DNA from: Marinobacter sp. es.048
GTDB taxonomy: Bacteria > Pseudomonadota > Gammaproteobacteria > Pseudomonadales > Oleiphilaceae
DNA: 64,000 nt
NCBI RefSeq assembly: GCF_900188435.1
Contig: NZ_FYFA01000002.1
Coordinates: 372,001 to 436,000, forward strand
Reading direction: 5' to 3'
A model generated the notes under the pieces. It was given only the letters and a program-made list of their open reading frames with translations. It ran no database searches and was not told the origin of the DNA. Both the position numbers and the translations under genes were made by a program. Shown piece after piece: positions 44,280-54,921 of this stretch. Each line of letters begins with the position of its first letter. Position 1 is the stretch's first letter.

Positions 44280-44975
44280 TCAGGCGCTCGCTTCCTGCCG
44301 TAGTATCGCCAACACCTGCTGCCTCTGGTGCTCTCCAAAGGCCTGAATCGCCGCTTGGAGACGTTCGGCGTCGTCGTTGATTGCTGCATCTGCCAGCTGG
44401 CGGAAGAAGAAAGCTGTTTCAGCGATTTCTTCCCGGAAATGCTCCAGAGCTACGAAATAGGTGCGGCTGATAGCCGGTCGAAAATTCTCAAGAGTTTCCT
44501 CGAGAAAGGGATTATCGACCAGCCCGTAAGCGTAGCGCATAACCCCGAAACCGGCGTCAATAACCTGTTCGGCGGCGTCCGCGCTGGTAGCGTTGAGAGC
44601 ATCAATCACTGCCTGCAATTCGCGCACCTGGCCCATGACCCCGCCGAGCTCCTTACCGGACCAGCGTTCAAGCACCTTTCGCCCGAGCATGCACAGCAGA
44701 TCGATGTAGATGTCATACAGGCTGTTGACACTCTCTGGCGTCAGGCTGGAGACCACCGCTCCCCGCCGGGGGAAAATCTCGATCAGATGGCGGCGCTCGA
44801 GAATGAGTAACGCTTCCCGCACAGAGCCACGGCTGACATTCAGTTCTCCCGACACCTTCAATTCCTGAATGCGCTCGCCGGGCTTGAGGTCTCGCGTGAT
44901 GATTCGTTGCCCCAGATGCTGGGCAATTTGTTCAGACAGACTTTCCGGGGCCTGAAACCTCATAAAGTTGGTCAC
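44280..44975 (-). CDS. GntR family (FadR/FCD type) transcriptional regulator
   Basis: A 231-residue regulator. The N-terminal winged helix (residues 10 to 75, with GERIQELKVSGELNVSRGSVREALLILERRHL) is of the GntR type, and the rest is an all-helical FCD effector domain with histidines that may bind metal. GTG 44975 is preferred because AGGA lies 6 bases upstream. The next gene on the strand is smc, one base away. In Pseudomonas aeruginosa a GntR gene also precedes smc, so the pairing is old. The regulated genes and ligand are not known. Confidence 0.82.
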   Translation of the reverse strand: MTNFMRFQAPESLSEQIAQHLGQRIITRDLKPGERIQELKVSGELNVSRGSVREALLILERRHLIEIFPRRGAVVSSLTPESVNSLYDIYIDLLCMLGRKVLERWSGKELGGVMGQVRELQAVIDALNATSADAAEQVIDAGFGVMRYAYGLVDNPFLEETLENFRPAISRTYFVALEHFREEIAETAFFFRQLADAAINDDAERLQAAIQAFGEHQRQQVLAILRQEASA

Positions 44976-45083
44976 TCATTCCTGAAGACGGCACGATTTC
45001 AAACGCAGAAGTTTACCACAGGGAATCTATAGCCCCACCCCTTGTCTGACATTTTGCACAGCCCAGGAATGTCGCGGCAAATC

Positions 45084-45118
45084 ACTGCCGGTTTTTTGAC
45101 GGCAGTTCGTGAACTGTC
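45084..45118. repeat. Overlapping inverted repeats between gntR and GGDEF gene
   Basis: ACTGCCG and CGGCAGT arms (45084-45106) enclose nine bases that include a T-run, and the second arm partly overlaps another pair, GGCAGTTC / GAACTGTC (45101-45118). The two hairpins are mutually exclusive. They lie in the 272-base intergenic region between divergent gntR and the diguanylate cyclase gene; the rest of that gap is AT-rich and shows no gene. Confidence 0.45.
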
Positions 45119-45247
45119 ACCGGACAATAAGAATTCAAGTGACTTTTTCTTTGTTACTGTATGTTTTTATTGATCTTTATTGATTAGGCACGGTTTCTGC
45201 TTTGGACAAACAGAGCACTGTAAACTTCTGCGACAGAGTGAACCGTA

Positions 45248-46174
45248 GTGAAAAACATACCGTCGATCCAAAAGTCTCCTTCCCAGCCCCAAAAGCTGGC
45301 TGCGCTGCGTCAGGCACATCACGACTGGAACAACACGCCGGATGTACTCACCAGGCTGACGCGCCGGCTGTCCACCACCCTGTCGCTGGAACAACAGCTG
45401 GCGATCCTGGCCGAAGAACTGGTCGCCATTATTCCTTTCGGTGCCCTCAACTACCGGCACCGGATCGGGAAACAGGATTTCGTCTATGCCACAGGCATGG
45501 GAGGCCCACACCGTTGCGAGTACCGGTTGAGCCTTGAAGGTGTCAATTATGGGACCCTGGTACTGCAACGCCGGCAGAGGTTCTCGGAACAGGAGCTGGA
45601 AGGCGTCGAGATGGTTCTGAGCGCGGCGATCTGCCCGATTCGCAACGCCTGCCAGTACGTGGCCATTGAGCAGGCATCCCTGACCGATTCCCTGACCGGC
45701 ATACCCAACAAACGCGCCCTGGACGACGCTCTGCAACGCTCCAGCCTGTTATCGGAGCGCCATGGCGAGCCCTACTCGCTCGTCCTCTGCGATCTGGATC
45801 ACTTCAAGACGGTCAACGACACTCACGGCCATGTAGTTGGCGACCATCTTCTGCAATTGGCAGCATCCGAGATCGAGAAGTCGATCCGAACATCAGATTC
45901 AGTCTACCGCTTTGGCGGCGAGGAGTTTGCTATCTTGCTCCCGCATACCTCGGAGCAGGATGCCAGGGATGTGGCGGAGCGAGTTCGCGAAGCGATCACC
46001 GCCATCCGGGTTGATGGCGGAGAGAAGGAGCTGAAGGTCACAACAAGTTGTGGCGTTGCCACATTCCTGCCCAAAGAGGCCCCCCAGGCATGGCTGGCAA
46101 GGGCAGACGAGGCACTTTACCGTGCCAAACACCAGGGCCGTAACTGCACCCGGGTGTTTGCCACCATTTCGTAA
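45248..46174 (+). CDS. Diguanylate cyclase (GGDEF domain)
   Basis: A 308-residue soluble protein. The N-terminal 140 residues show no transmembrane helix and look GAF-like (LAEELVAIIPFGALNYRHRIG). The GGDEF domain begins near residue 145 with LTDSLTGIPNKRALDDAL. The active site is GGEEF at 223 to 227, and RTSD at 214 to 217 is an I-site at the correct five-residue distance for feedback inhibition by cyclic di-GMP. The protein should make c-di-GMP from two GTP. The start is GTG 45248 with a weak ribosome-binding site. It converges on rluB. Confidence 0.87.
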   Translation: MKNIPSIQKSPSQPQKLAALRQAHHDWNNTPDVLTRLTRRLSTTLSLEQQLAILAEELVAIIPFGALNYRHRIGKQDFVYATGMGGPHRCEYRLSLEGVNYGTLVLQRRQRFSEQELEGVEMVLSAAICPIRNACQYVAIEQASLTDSLTGIPNKRALDDALQRSSLLSERHGEPYSLVLCDLDHFKTVNDTHGHVVGDHLLQLAASEIEKSIRTSDSVYRFGGEEFAILLPHTSEQDARDVAERVREAITAIRVDGGEKELKVTTSCGVATFLPKEAPQAWLARADEALYRAKHQGRNCTRVFATIS

Positions 46175-46177
46175 CGA

Positions 46178-47161
46178 TCAGCCCCGGGGCGTCTTGCTTC
46201 GAGCTCTTTCTGGCTTGGGAGCACGCCCCGCCGGTTTGGCAGGTTTGGTGTCGCTGACAGCCCATTTGTTGCCGGGGGTTTTCTTACCGGACCGCCCAGG
46301 GCTTTTCCGCCTCTGGCGGTCGTGGGCCGCTTTCTCATTTGGCGTTTTCTGGGGGATCTCAACCGCTTCGAGACCAACCGTCCGACTCAGAGTGTCTACT
46401 GCCCGCTGATCCAGCTCTTCCCATTTGCCCACGGTCAGCCTGCTCGGCAGGAAGATCGGCCCGTAGCGCACGCGTTTCAGCCGACTGACGCGAACACCCT
46501 GGGATTCCCAAAGGCGACGCACTTCCCGATTGCGCCCTTCCAGCAAGGTAACGTGGAACCACCGATTTATACCGCTACCGCCGGCCGGAGAGATATCGGT
46601 AAACTTGGCCATGCCATCTTCCAGGAGAACGCCCTGAAGCAGGCGCTCGATCATCGCGTCGTCCACTTCCCCGAAGATCCGCACCGCATATTCCCGATCA
46701 ATCTGGTTGGACGGGTGCATCAGGCGATTCGCCAACTCGCCGTCTGTGGTGAAAAGCACGAGGCCCGTGGTATTGATATCCAGCCGTCCGATGGAAATCC
46801 ACCGGTGCTCCTTGAGACGTGGCAAACGATCAAACACCGTCGGCCGCCCCTCGGGATCCTTTCGAGTGGTAACCTCACCCTCCGGCTTGTTATAGATCAG
46901 TACCCGGCGCATCACTTCCGCCGCCCCGGACACTTCCAGTCGCTTGCCGTCGAGTTCGAAGCGATCCTCAACAGTCGCTTTCTGCCCAGGCGCCACCGGT
47001 TGCCCATTGACCATCAGGCGGCCGGCTTCCATCCACCCTTCAATTTCCCGGCGCGAACCGATGCCCGCCCGGGCAAGCAATTTCTGAATACGCTCTGGCC
47101 CACCCTGACCCACGTTGTCCTTGGCTGGCCTGGCTGGTTTGTTGGGGCGTTCTGCCGCCAT
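46178..47161 (-). CDS. rluB: 23S rRNA pseudouridine 2605 synthase RluB
   Basis: A 327-residue RsuA-family pseudouridine synthase. The S4 RNA-binding domain is at about 23 to 70, and the catalytic aspartate is in GRLDINTTGL near residue 125. The last 60 residues are basic and Lys/Arg/Pro-rich, typical of RluB tails. It makes pseudouridine at position 2605 of 23S rRNA. It is the last gene of the trpS-scpA-scpB-rluB run, with 43 bases after scpB. Confidence 0.9.
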   Translation of the reverse strand: MAAERPNKPARPAKDNVGQGGPERIQKLLARAGIGSRREIEGWMEAGRLMVNGQPVAPGQKATVEDRFELDGKRLEVSGAAEVMRRVLIYNKPEGEVTTRKDPEGRPTVFDRLPRLKEHRWISIGRLDINTTGLVLFTTDGELANRLMHPSNQIDREYAVRIFGEVDDAMIERLLQGVLLEDGMAKFTDISPAGGSGINRWFHVTLLEGRNREVRRLWESQGVRVSRLKRVRYGPIFLPSRLTVGKWEELDQRAVDTLSRTVGLEAVEIPQKTPNEKAAHDRQRRKSPGRSGKKTPGNKWAVSDTKPAKPAGRAPKPERARSKTPRG

Positions 47162-47204
47162 GAAATCAATCCTTACTTAGTCTCTGACTGACACCCGAAT
47201 GGCG

Positions 47205-47843
47205 TCAGTGAAGTGTCTGGCTCGAAGATTCGTCGTCGTTCTCGGCAGTCGTCGATTCGAACTCGATCTCCGCCTGCATGTTCTTTTCAATTTCCCGGCC
47301 GATCTCTTCAAGATCGCGAACTTCATTCAGAGGCGGCATCTGGTCCAGGCCCGTGAGGTTGAAGTAGTCCAGAAACTGTTTCGTGGTCGCGTACATGGCC
47401 GGTCGACCGGGAACATCCCGGTGTCCTACGACACGCACCCACTCTCGCTCAAGCAGTGTACGAATGATATTGCTGCTTACCGTAACACCCCGGATGTCTT
47501 CGATTTCACCCCGGGTGATGGGCTGCCGGTAGGCAATCAGTGCCAGGGTTTCCAGCAGCGCCCGGGAATAGCGTTGGGGCTTTTCCTCGAACAAACGGCC
47601 CACCCAGGGCGCGAATTCCTCGCGTACCTGAATACGGTAGCCACTGGCGACCTTTTTCAATTCAAAACCGCGCCCCTCGCAGGCCGCTTCCAGAAGCACC
47701 ATGACATGTTCCATCACCTGGCGCGCGGGACGCTCCTCTTCACTGAACAGTTCCCGGAGCTGGTCGAGAGACAAAGGTTTGCCCGCAGCCAACAGGGCCG
47801 CTTCGGCAATCGCCTGTATTCTCAGCAGGTGTTCTTCGTTCAT
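47205..47843 (-). CDS. scpB: Segregation and condensation protein B
   Basis: A 212-residue protein. It has the double winged-helix core with ALLAAGKPLSLDQLRELF at the start and TLALIAYRQPITRGEIEDIRGV near residue 90, which is the ScpB signature. It binds ScpA to complete the SMC condensin. It starts 42 bases after scpA on the same strand. The C-terminal tail is acidic and variable. Confidence 0.93.
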   Translation of the reverse strand: MNEEHLLRIQAIAEAALLAAGKPLSLDQLRELFSEEERPARQVMEHVMVLLEAACEGRGFELKKVASGYRIQVREEFAPWVGRLFEEKPQRYSRALLETLALIAYRQPITRGEIEDIRGVTVSSNIIRTLLEREWVRVVGHRDVPGRPAMYATTKQFLDYFNLTGLDQMPPLNEVRDLEEIGREIEKNMQAEIEFESTTAENDDESSSQTLH

Positions 47844-47885
47844 GGTGTCTGATCCGTATTTCCGTGCTTTGATCGTTGTGAGGCC

Positions 47886-48719
47886 CTAGCTGGCTGCCCT
47901 GGCTCGAACATGAATCGGGCCCAGAACCTCGGCCTGAACAACCTCGATCAGCTGCTCTTTTACCAGTTCGAGGGTCGCCAGGAAGGTCACCACGACCCCG
48001 AGCCGTCCCTCTTCAATCGTAAACAGGCTTTCGAATGTCACGAAATGATCATCCTGAAGCACTGACAGGATTGCGGACATGCGCTCACGGGTCGAGAGCC
48101 TTTCCCGTTCAACATGGTGGCTGGTGAACAGGTCTGCCCGCTGCAGAACGCCCTGCAGCGCAAGCAGCATTTCCCGCAGGTCTACATCTGGGTGGGGCTG
48201 ACTTGAGGGCATCTTCGGCAGGGCAGCCGAGGCGGCAAACGTATCCCGCTCCAGGCGCGGCAGTTCGTCGATATCTTCGGCAGCCTGCTTGAACCGTTCG
48301 TACTGCTGCAGCCGGCGAATCAGTTCGGCCCGCGGATCGACCTCTTCTTCATCGTCGCTTTCCTGTCGAGGCAGCAGCATTCTGGATTTGATTTCCGCCA
48401 ATGTAGCCGCCATCACCAGATATTCAGCAGCCAGTTCGAAGCGCATGGCTTCCACGGCACCGATGTAATCCATGTATTGCCGGGTAATTTCACTGACGTC
48501 GATGTCCAGAATATTCATGTTCTGGCGACGGATAAGATACAGCAGAAGATCCAGCGGTCCTTCGAATGCCTCAAGGAAGACCGCAAGGGCATCCGGCGGA
48601 ATGTAGAGGTCCTTGGGAAGATCCACCACCGGCTTGCCGGAAACCCGCGCCAGGGGCGACTGCTCCGGGGCAGCGTCCTGAGCTTCGGGCGTAGCCTGAT
48701 CGGTGGATTCTTCGGTCAT
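47886..48719 (-). CDS. scpA: Segregation and condensation protein A
   Basis: A 277-residue kleisin subunit. FEGPLDLLLYLIRRQNMNILDIDVSEIT near residues 51 to 78 is the N-terminal SMC-binding region, AAEYLVMAATLAEIKSRMLLP near 97 to 117 follows, and the C-terminal winged helix lies near 200 to 265. The first 40 residues are Gln/Pro/Ala-rich and variable. With SMC and ScpB it shapes the chromosome. It lies 59 bases after trpS. Confidence 0.93.
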   Translation of the reverse strand: MTEESTDQATPEAQDAAPEQSPLARVSGKPVVDLPKDLYIPPDALAVFLEAFEGPLDLLLYLIRRQNMNILDIDVSEITRQYMDYIGAVEAMRFELAAEYLVMAATLAEIKSRMLLPRQESDDEEEVDPRAELIRRLQQYERFKQAAEDIDELPRLERDTFAASAALPKMPSSQPHPDVDLREMLLALQGVLQRADLFTSHHVERERLSTRERMSAILSVLQDDHFVTFESLFTIEEGRLGVVVTFLATLELVKEQLIEVVQAEVLGPIHVRARAAS

Positions 48720-48778
48720 AACCTTTCACTCCGGATCGGCGCCCCGGCCGTATGCGCGCGGCACCGATTCCTGCGGAT

Positions 48779-49993
48779 TCAGCGGTAATGAAGCCCCATG
48801 GCTGCCCGGACTTCCTCAAGGGTATCGCGAGCAGCATCGCGAGCGTGTTCGCGGCCTTCCTGCAGAATGGAATGCACCAGGTCCGGATTGCTCTCATACT
48901 CCCGGGCGCGTTCGTGGAGCGGGCGCTGCTCCTCGACAATCGCATCTATCAACGGCTTCTTGCAATCCAGGCAACCGATGCCCGCACTGCGACAACCGGT
49001 CTGCACCCACTCCTGGGTGTCGGCATCGGAATAGATCTTGTGCATTCCCCACACCGGGCACTTCTCGGGTTCACCCGGATCCGTGCGACGGACCCGCTGG
49101 GGATCGGTCTGCATGGTACGGACCTTCTGGGCAACGCTGTCCGGATCTTCCCGCAAACCGATATAGTTGTTGTAGGACTTGGACATTTTCTGACCGTCCA
49201 GCCCCGGCAACTTGGACTCCGGCGTCAGCAGTGGCTGCGGTTCCGGCAAAATCACCTTGCCGCCGCCCTCAATGTAGCCGTATAGACGCTCACGATCGCC
49301 AAGGGAGATATTCTGTTGCTCTTTCAGCAGAGCACGGGCCGTTTCCAGGGCGTCCATGTCGCCCTCTTCCTGGTAACGCCTCTTGAGATTGCGATAGAGC
49401 TTGGCGTTTTTCTTGCCCATCTTGACGATGGCGCCTTCCGCCTGCTCTTCAAACCCTGGCTCACGACCATAGATATGGTTGAATCGGCGGGCGATCTCCC
49501 GGGTGATTTCGACATGGGAAACCTGATCGGCACCAACCGGCACCTTTCCTGCCCGGTAGACCAGAATGTCTGCGCTCTGAAGCAGCGGGTAACCCAGGAA
49601 CCCATAGGTCGCCAGATCTTTCTCCCGCAGCTTTTCCTGCTGGTCCTTGAACGTAGGCACACGTTCCAGCCAACCGAGGGGCGTGATCATCGACAACAGC
49701 AGGTGCAGTTCGGCATGCTCGGGCACCTGTGACTGAATGAACATCGTGGACGAGCCCGGGTTCACACCGGCCGCGAGCCAATCGATGACCATATCCCAGA
49801 CGCTCTGTTCAATGCCGGAGGGATCGTCGTAATTGGTGGTCAGCGCGTGCCAGTCTGCCACAAAGAAGAAGCATTCAAATTCATGCTGGAGTTTAACCCA
49901 GTTTTTCAGCACACCGTGGTAGTGGCCAAGGTGAAGCTTGCCGGTCGGACGCATGCCGGACAAAACCCTTTGCTGGGAATCTACAGAACTCAA
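48779..49993 (-). CDS. trpS: Tryptophanyl-tRNA synthetase
   Basis: A 404-residue class I aminoacyl-tRNA synthetase for tryptophan. The HIGH-type motif is GHYH at 23 to 26, and KMSKS lies in LDGQKMSKSYNN. The protein is longer than the 334- to 340-residue E. coli type; the extra length is mostly a region before KMSKS (RYQEEGDMDALETARALLKEQQ) and a C-terminal helix pair. Long TrpS forms are known in pseudomonads. It begins an operon with scpA, scpB and rluB. Confidence 0.93.
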   Translation of the reverse strand: MSSVDSQQRVLSGMRPTGKLHLGHYHGVLKNWVKLQHEFECFFFVADWHALTTNYDDPSGIEQSVWDMVIDWLAAGVNPGSSTMFIQSQVPEHAELHLLLSMITPLGWLERVPTFKDQQEKLREKDLATYGFLGYPLLQSADILVYRAGKVPVGADQVSHVEITREIARRFNHIYGREPGFEEQAEGAIVKMGKKNAKLYRNLKRRYQEEGDMDALETARALLKEQQNISLGDRERLYGYIEGGGKVILPEPQPLLTPESKLPGLDGQKMSKSYNNYIGLREDPDSVAQKVRTMQTDPQRVRRTDPGEPEKCPVWGMHKIYSDADTQEWVQTGCRSAGIGCLDCKKPLIDAIVEEQRPLHERAREYESNPDLVHSILQEGREHARDAARDTLEEVRAAMGLHYR

Positions 49994-50056
49994 AGCACGA
50001 ACTCCTTATTTGGTATTGGAACCGCCATCATAGTTCAGGCGACCCGGCATTATAAA

Positions 50057-50096
50057 TAAAAAACCCCCGCTCTGCAGGGCAGAAACGGGGGTTTTT
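50057..50096 (-). terminator. Rho-independent terminator after sucD
   Basis: On the minus strand AAAAACCCCCG pairs with CGGGGGTTTTT around a 16-base loop and is followed by a T-rich tract. It ends the sdh-suc transcript and separates it from trpS. Confidence 0.85.
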
Positions 50097-50113
50097 ACTG
50101 AAAGAAGGCCAGC

Positions 50114-50986
50114 TTACCAGCCAGTGACTTCCTTCAGGGCCTGACCAATCTCGGCCAGACTGCGCACAGTGCGAACACCAGCGTCTTCCAGGGCGGCAAA
50201 CTTGTCGTCTGCTGTACCCTTGCCACCGGAAATGATGGCACCAGCGTGGCCCATACGCTTGCCCGGAGGCGCAGTAACACCAGCGATGTAGGAAACCACC
50301 GGCTTGGAAACGTTCTGCTTGATGTAGGCCGCAGCTTCTTCCTCGGCGGTACCGCCGATCTCGCCAATCATCACAATGGCTTCGGTCTCGGGATCTTTCT
50401 CGAGCAGGGCCAGAATGTCGATGAAGTTGGAGCCCGGGATCGGGTCACCACCGATACCGATACAGGTGGACTGACCGTAGCCGAAGTCAGTGGTCTGCTT
50501 GACCGCTTCGTAAGTCAGGGTGCCTGAACGGGACACGATGCCAACCCTGCCCTTCTTGTGGATGTGGCCAGGCATGATGCCGATCTTGCACTCGTCCGGA
50601 GTGATAACACCCGGGCAGTTGGGACCAATCATGCGAACGCCCTTGCGATCCACGTATTCCTTGGCGTATAGCATATCGATGGTCGGGATACCTTCAGTGA
50701 TACATACGATCAGCTGAATGCCGGCATCCGCCGCTTCGATGATGGCGTCTTTACAGAACGGCGCCGGTACGTAGATAACGGTAGCTTCTGCGCCAGTTGC
50801 TTCAACGGCGTCACGCACGGTGTTGAACACCGGCAGGCCCAGATGCTCGGTACCGCCCTTGCCGGGGCTGACGCCACCAACCATCTTGGTGCCGTAGGCA
50901 ATCGCCTGCTCTGAGTGGAAGGTGCCCTGCGCGCCGGTAAAGCCCTGACAGATAACCTTGGTGTCTTTGTTAATCAGGATGCTCAT
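50114..50986 (-). CDS. sucD: Succinyl-CoA ligase alpha subunit
   Basis: A 290-residue subunit. The CoA-binding N-terminal half is followed by the phospho-histidine motif [14 protein letters not shown] near residues 245 to 260. It catalyses the substrate-level phosphorylation step between succinyl-CoA and succinate. Its ATG shares one base with the sucC stop. Length is typical (E. coli 289). Confidence 0.97.
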   Translation of the reverse strand: MSILINKDTKVICQGFTGAQGTFHSEQAIAYGTKMVGGVSPGKGGTEHLGLPVFNTVRDAVEATGAEATVIYVPAPFCKDAIIEAADAGIQLIVCITEGIPTIDMLYAKEYVDRKGVRMIGPNCPGVITPDECKIGIMPGHIHKKGRVGIVSRSGTLTYEAVKQTTDFGYGQSTCIGIGGDPIPGSNFIDILALLEKDPETEAIVMIGEIGGTAEEEAAAYIKQNVSKPVVSYIAGVTAPPGKRMGHAGAIISGGKGTADDKFAALEDAGVRTVRSLAEIGQALKEVTGW

Positions 50987-52152
50987 TATTTACCCCCTGC
51001 GGCTTTAACAACTTGCTCTGCCGCATTCGACAGACTGGTAGCGGCAATGATGTTCAGGCCGCTCTCGGCGAGTACCTGAGTACCCTTCTCCGCGTTGTTG
51101 CCTTCAAGGCGAACCACAACAGGAACCTTGACGCCGACTTCCTTCACGGCACCGATGATGCCCTCTGCAATCATGTCGCAGCGAACGATACCACCGAAGA
51201 TGTTGACCAGAACCGCCTTGACGTTGGAGTCAGACAGGATGATCTTGAATGCCTCGGAAACACGTTCCTTGGTTGCACCGCCGCCAACGTCAAGGAAGTT
51301 GGCCGGCTGGCCGCCGGACAGCTTGATGATGTCCATGGTACCCATGGCCAGGCCAGCACCGTTGACCATGCAGCCGATGTTGCCTTCCAGAGCCACGTAG
51401 TTGAGCTCCCACTTGGCCGCTTCCGCTTCCCGGGAATCTTCCTGGGACGGATCATGCATCTCGTGGATCTTCTTCTGACGGTACAGTGCGTTGCCGTCGA
51501 CGCCGACTTTGGCGTCCAGGCAGTGCAGATCACCGGCCGGGGTAATAACCAGCGGGTTGATCTCTACCAGTGCCAGATCGCACTCTTCGAACAGCTTGGC
51601 CAGACCAACGAAGATCTTGGTAAACTGACCGATCTGCTTGCCTTCCAGGCCCAGCTTGAACGCGAGCTCACGGCCTTGGTACGGCTGAGCGCCAACCAGC
51701 GGGTCGATTTCCGCTTTCAGGATCTTCTCGGGCGTTTCTTCGGCAACCTTTTCGATCTCAACACCACCTTCGGTGGAGGCCATGAAAACGATGCGACGGG
51801 TGCCACGGTCGACTACCGCGCCCAGGTAAAGCTCCTGATCGATATCGGTGAGGGATTCAACCAGGATCTTGCTGACCGGCTGGCCGTTTTCATCAGTCTG
51901 GTAGGTTACCAGGTTCTGACCCAGCCACTTCTCGGCAAACTCACGGATCTCGTCTTTGCTCTTGACCAGCTTTACACCGCCAGCCTTACCACGGCCACCT
52001 GCGTGAACCTGGGCTTTTACAACCCATGCATCACCGCCGATTTCGCCAGCTGCGTCTACAGCTTCCTTGGGAGTATCACAGGCAATGCCCTTGGATACTG
52101 GCAGGCCATATTCAGCGAAAAGCTGTTTGCCCTGATATTCATGCAAATTCAT
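50986..52152 (-). CDS. sucC: Succinyl-CoA ligase beta subunit
   Basis: A 388-residue ATP-grasp subunit. [17 protein letters not shown] near residues 46 to 62 is the nucleotide-binding signature, and a second domain holds [17 protein letters not shown] near residue 320. It binds ADP or GDP and succinate. It follows lpd by 36 bases and is coupled to sucD. Confidence 0.97.
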   Translation of the reverse strand: MNLHEYQGKQLFAEYGLPVSKGIACDTPKEAVDAAGEIGGDAWVVKAQVHAGGRGKAGGVKLVKSKDEIREFAEKWLGQNLVTYQTDENGQPVSKILVESLTDIDQELYLGAVVDRGTRRIVFMASTEGGVEIEKVAEETPEKILKAEIDPLVGAQPYQGRELAFKLGLEGKQIGQFTKIFVGLAKLFEECDLALVEINPLVITPAGDLHCLDAKVGVDGNALYRQKKIHEMHDPSQEDSREAEAAKWELNYVALEGNIGCMVNGAGLAMGTMDIIKLSGGQPANFLDVGGGATKERVSEAFKIILSDSNVKAVLVNIFGGIVRCDMIAEGIIGAVKEVGVKVPVVVRLEGNNAEKGTQVLAESGLNIIAATSLSNAAEQVVKAAGGK

Positions 52153-52188
52153 AGTTAATGTCCCGAATTAAAAAATTCCTGGTTTGCG

Positions 52189-54896
<2,708 letters not shown>

Positions 54897-54921
54897 TACA
54901 GATCCTTAGTTCGGTAGCTCG

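Noticed and set aside
42740..44380. Open frame of 546 codons opposite smc
   Set aside because: Antisense shadow of smc; the smc motifs on the other strand are clear.
51013..52158. Open frame of 381 codons opposite sucC
   Set aside because: Antisense shadow; sucC has the ATP-grasp signature and an intact frame.
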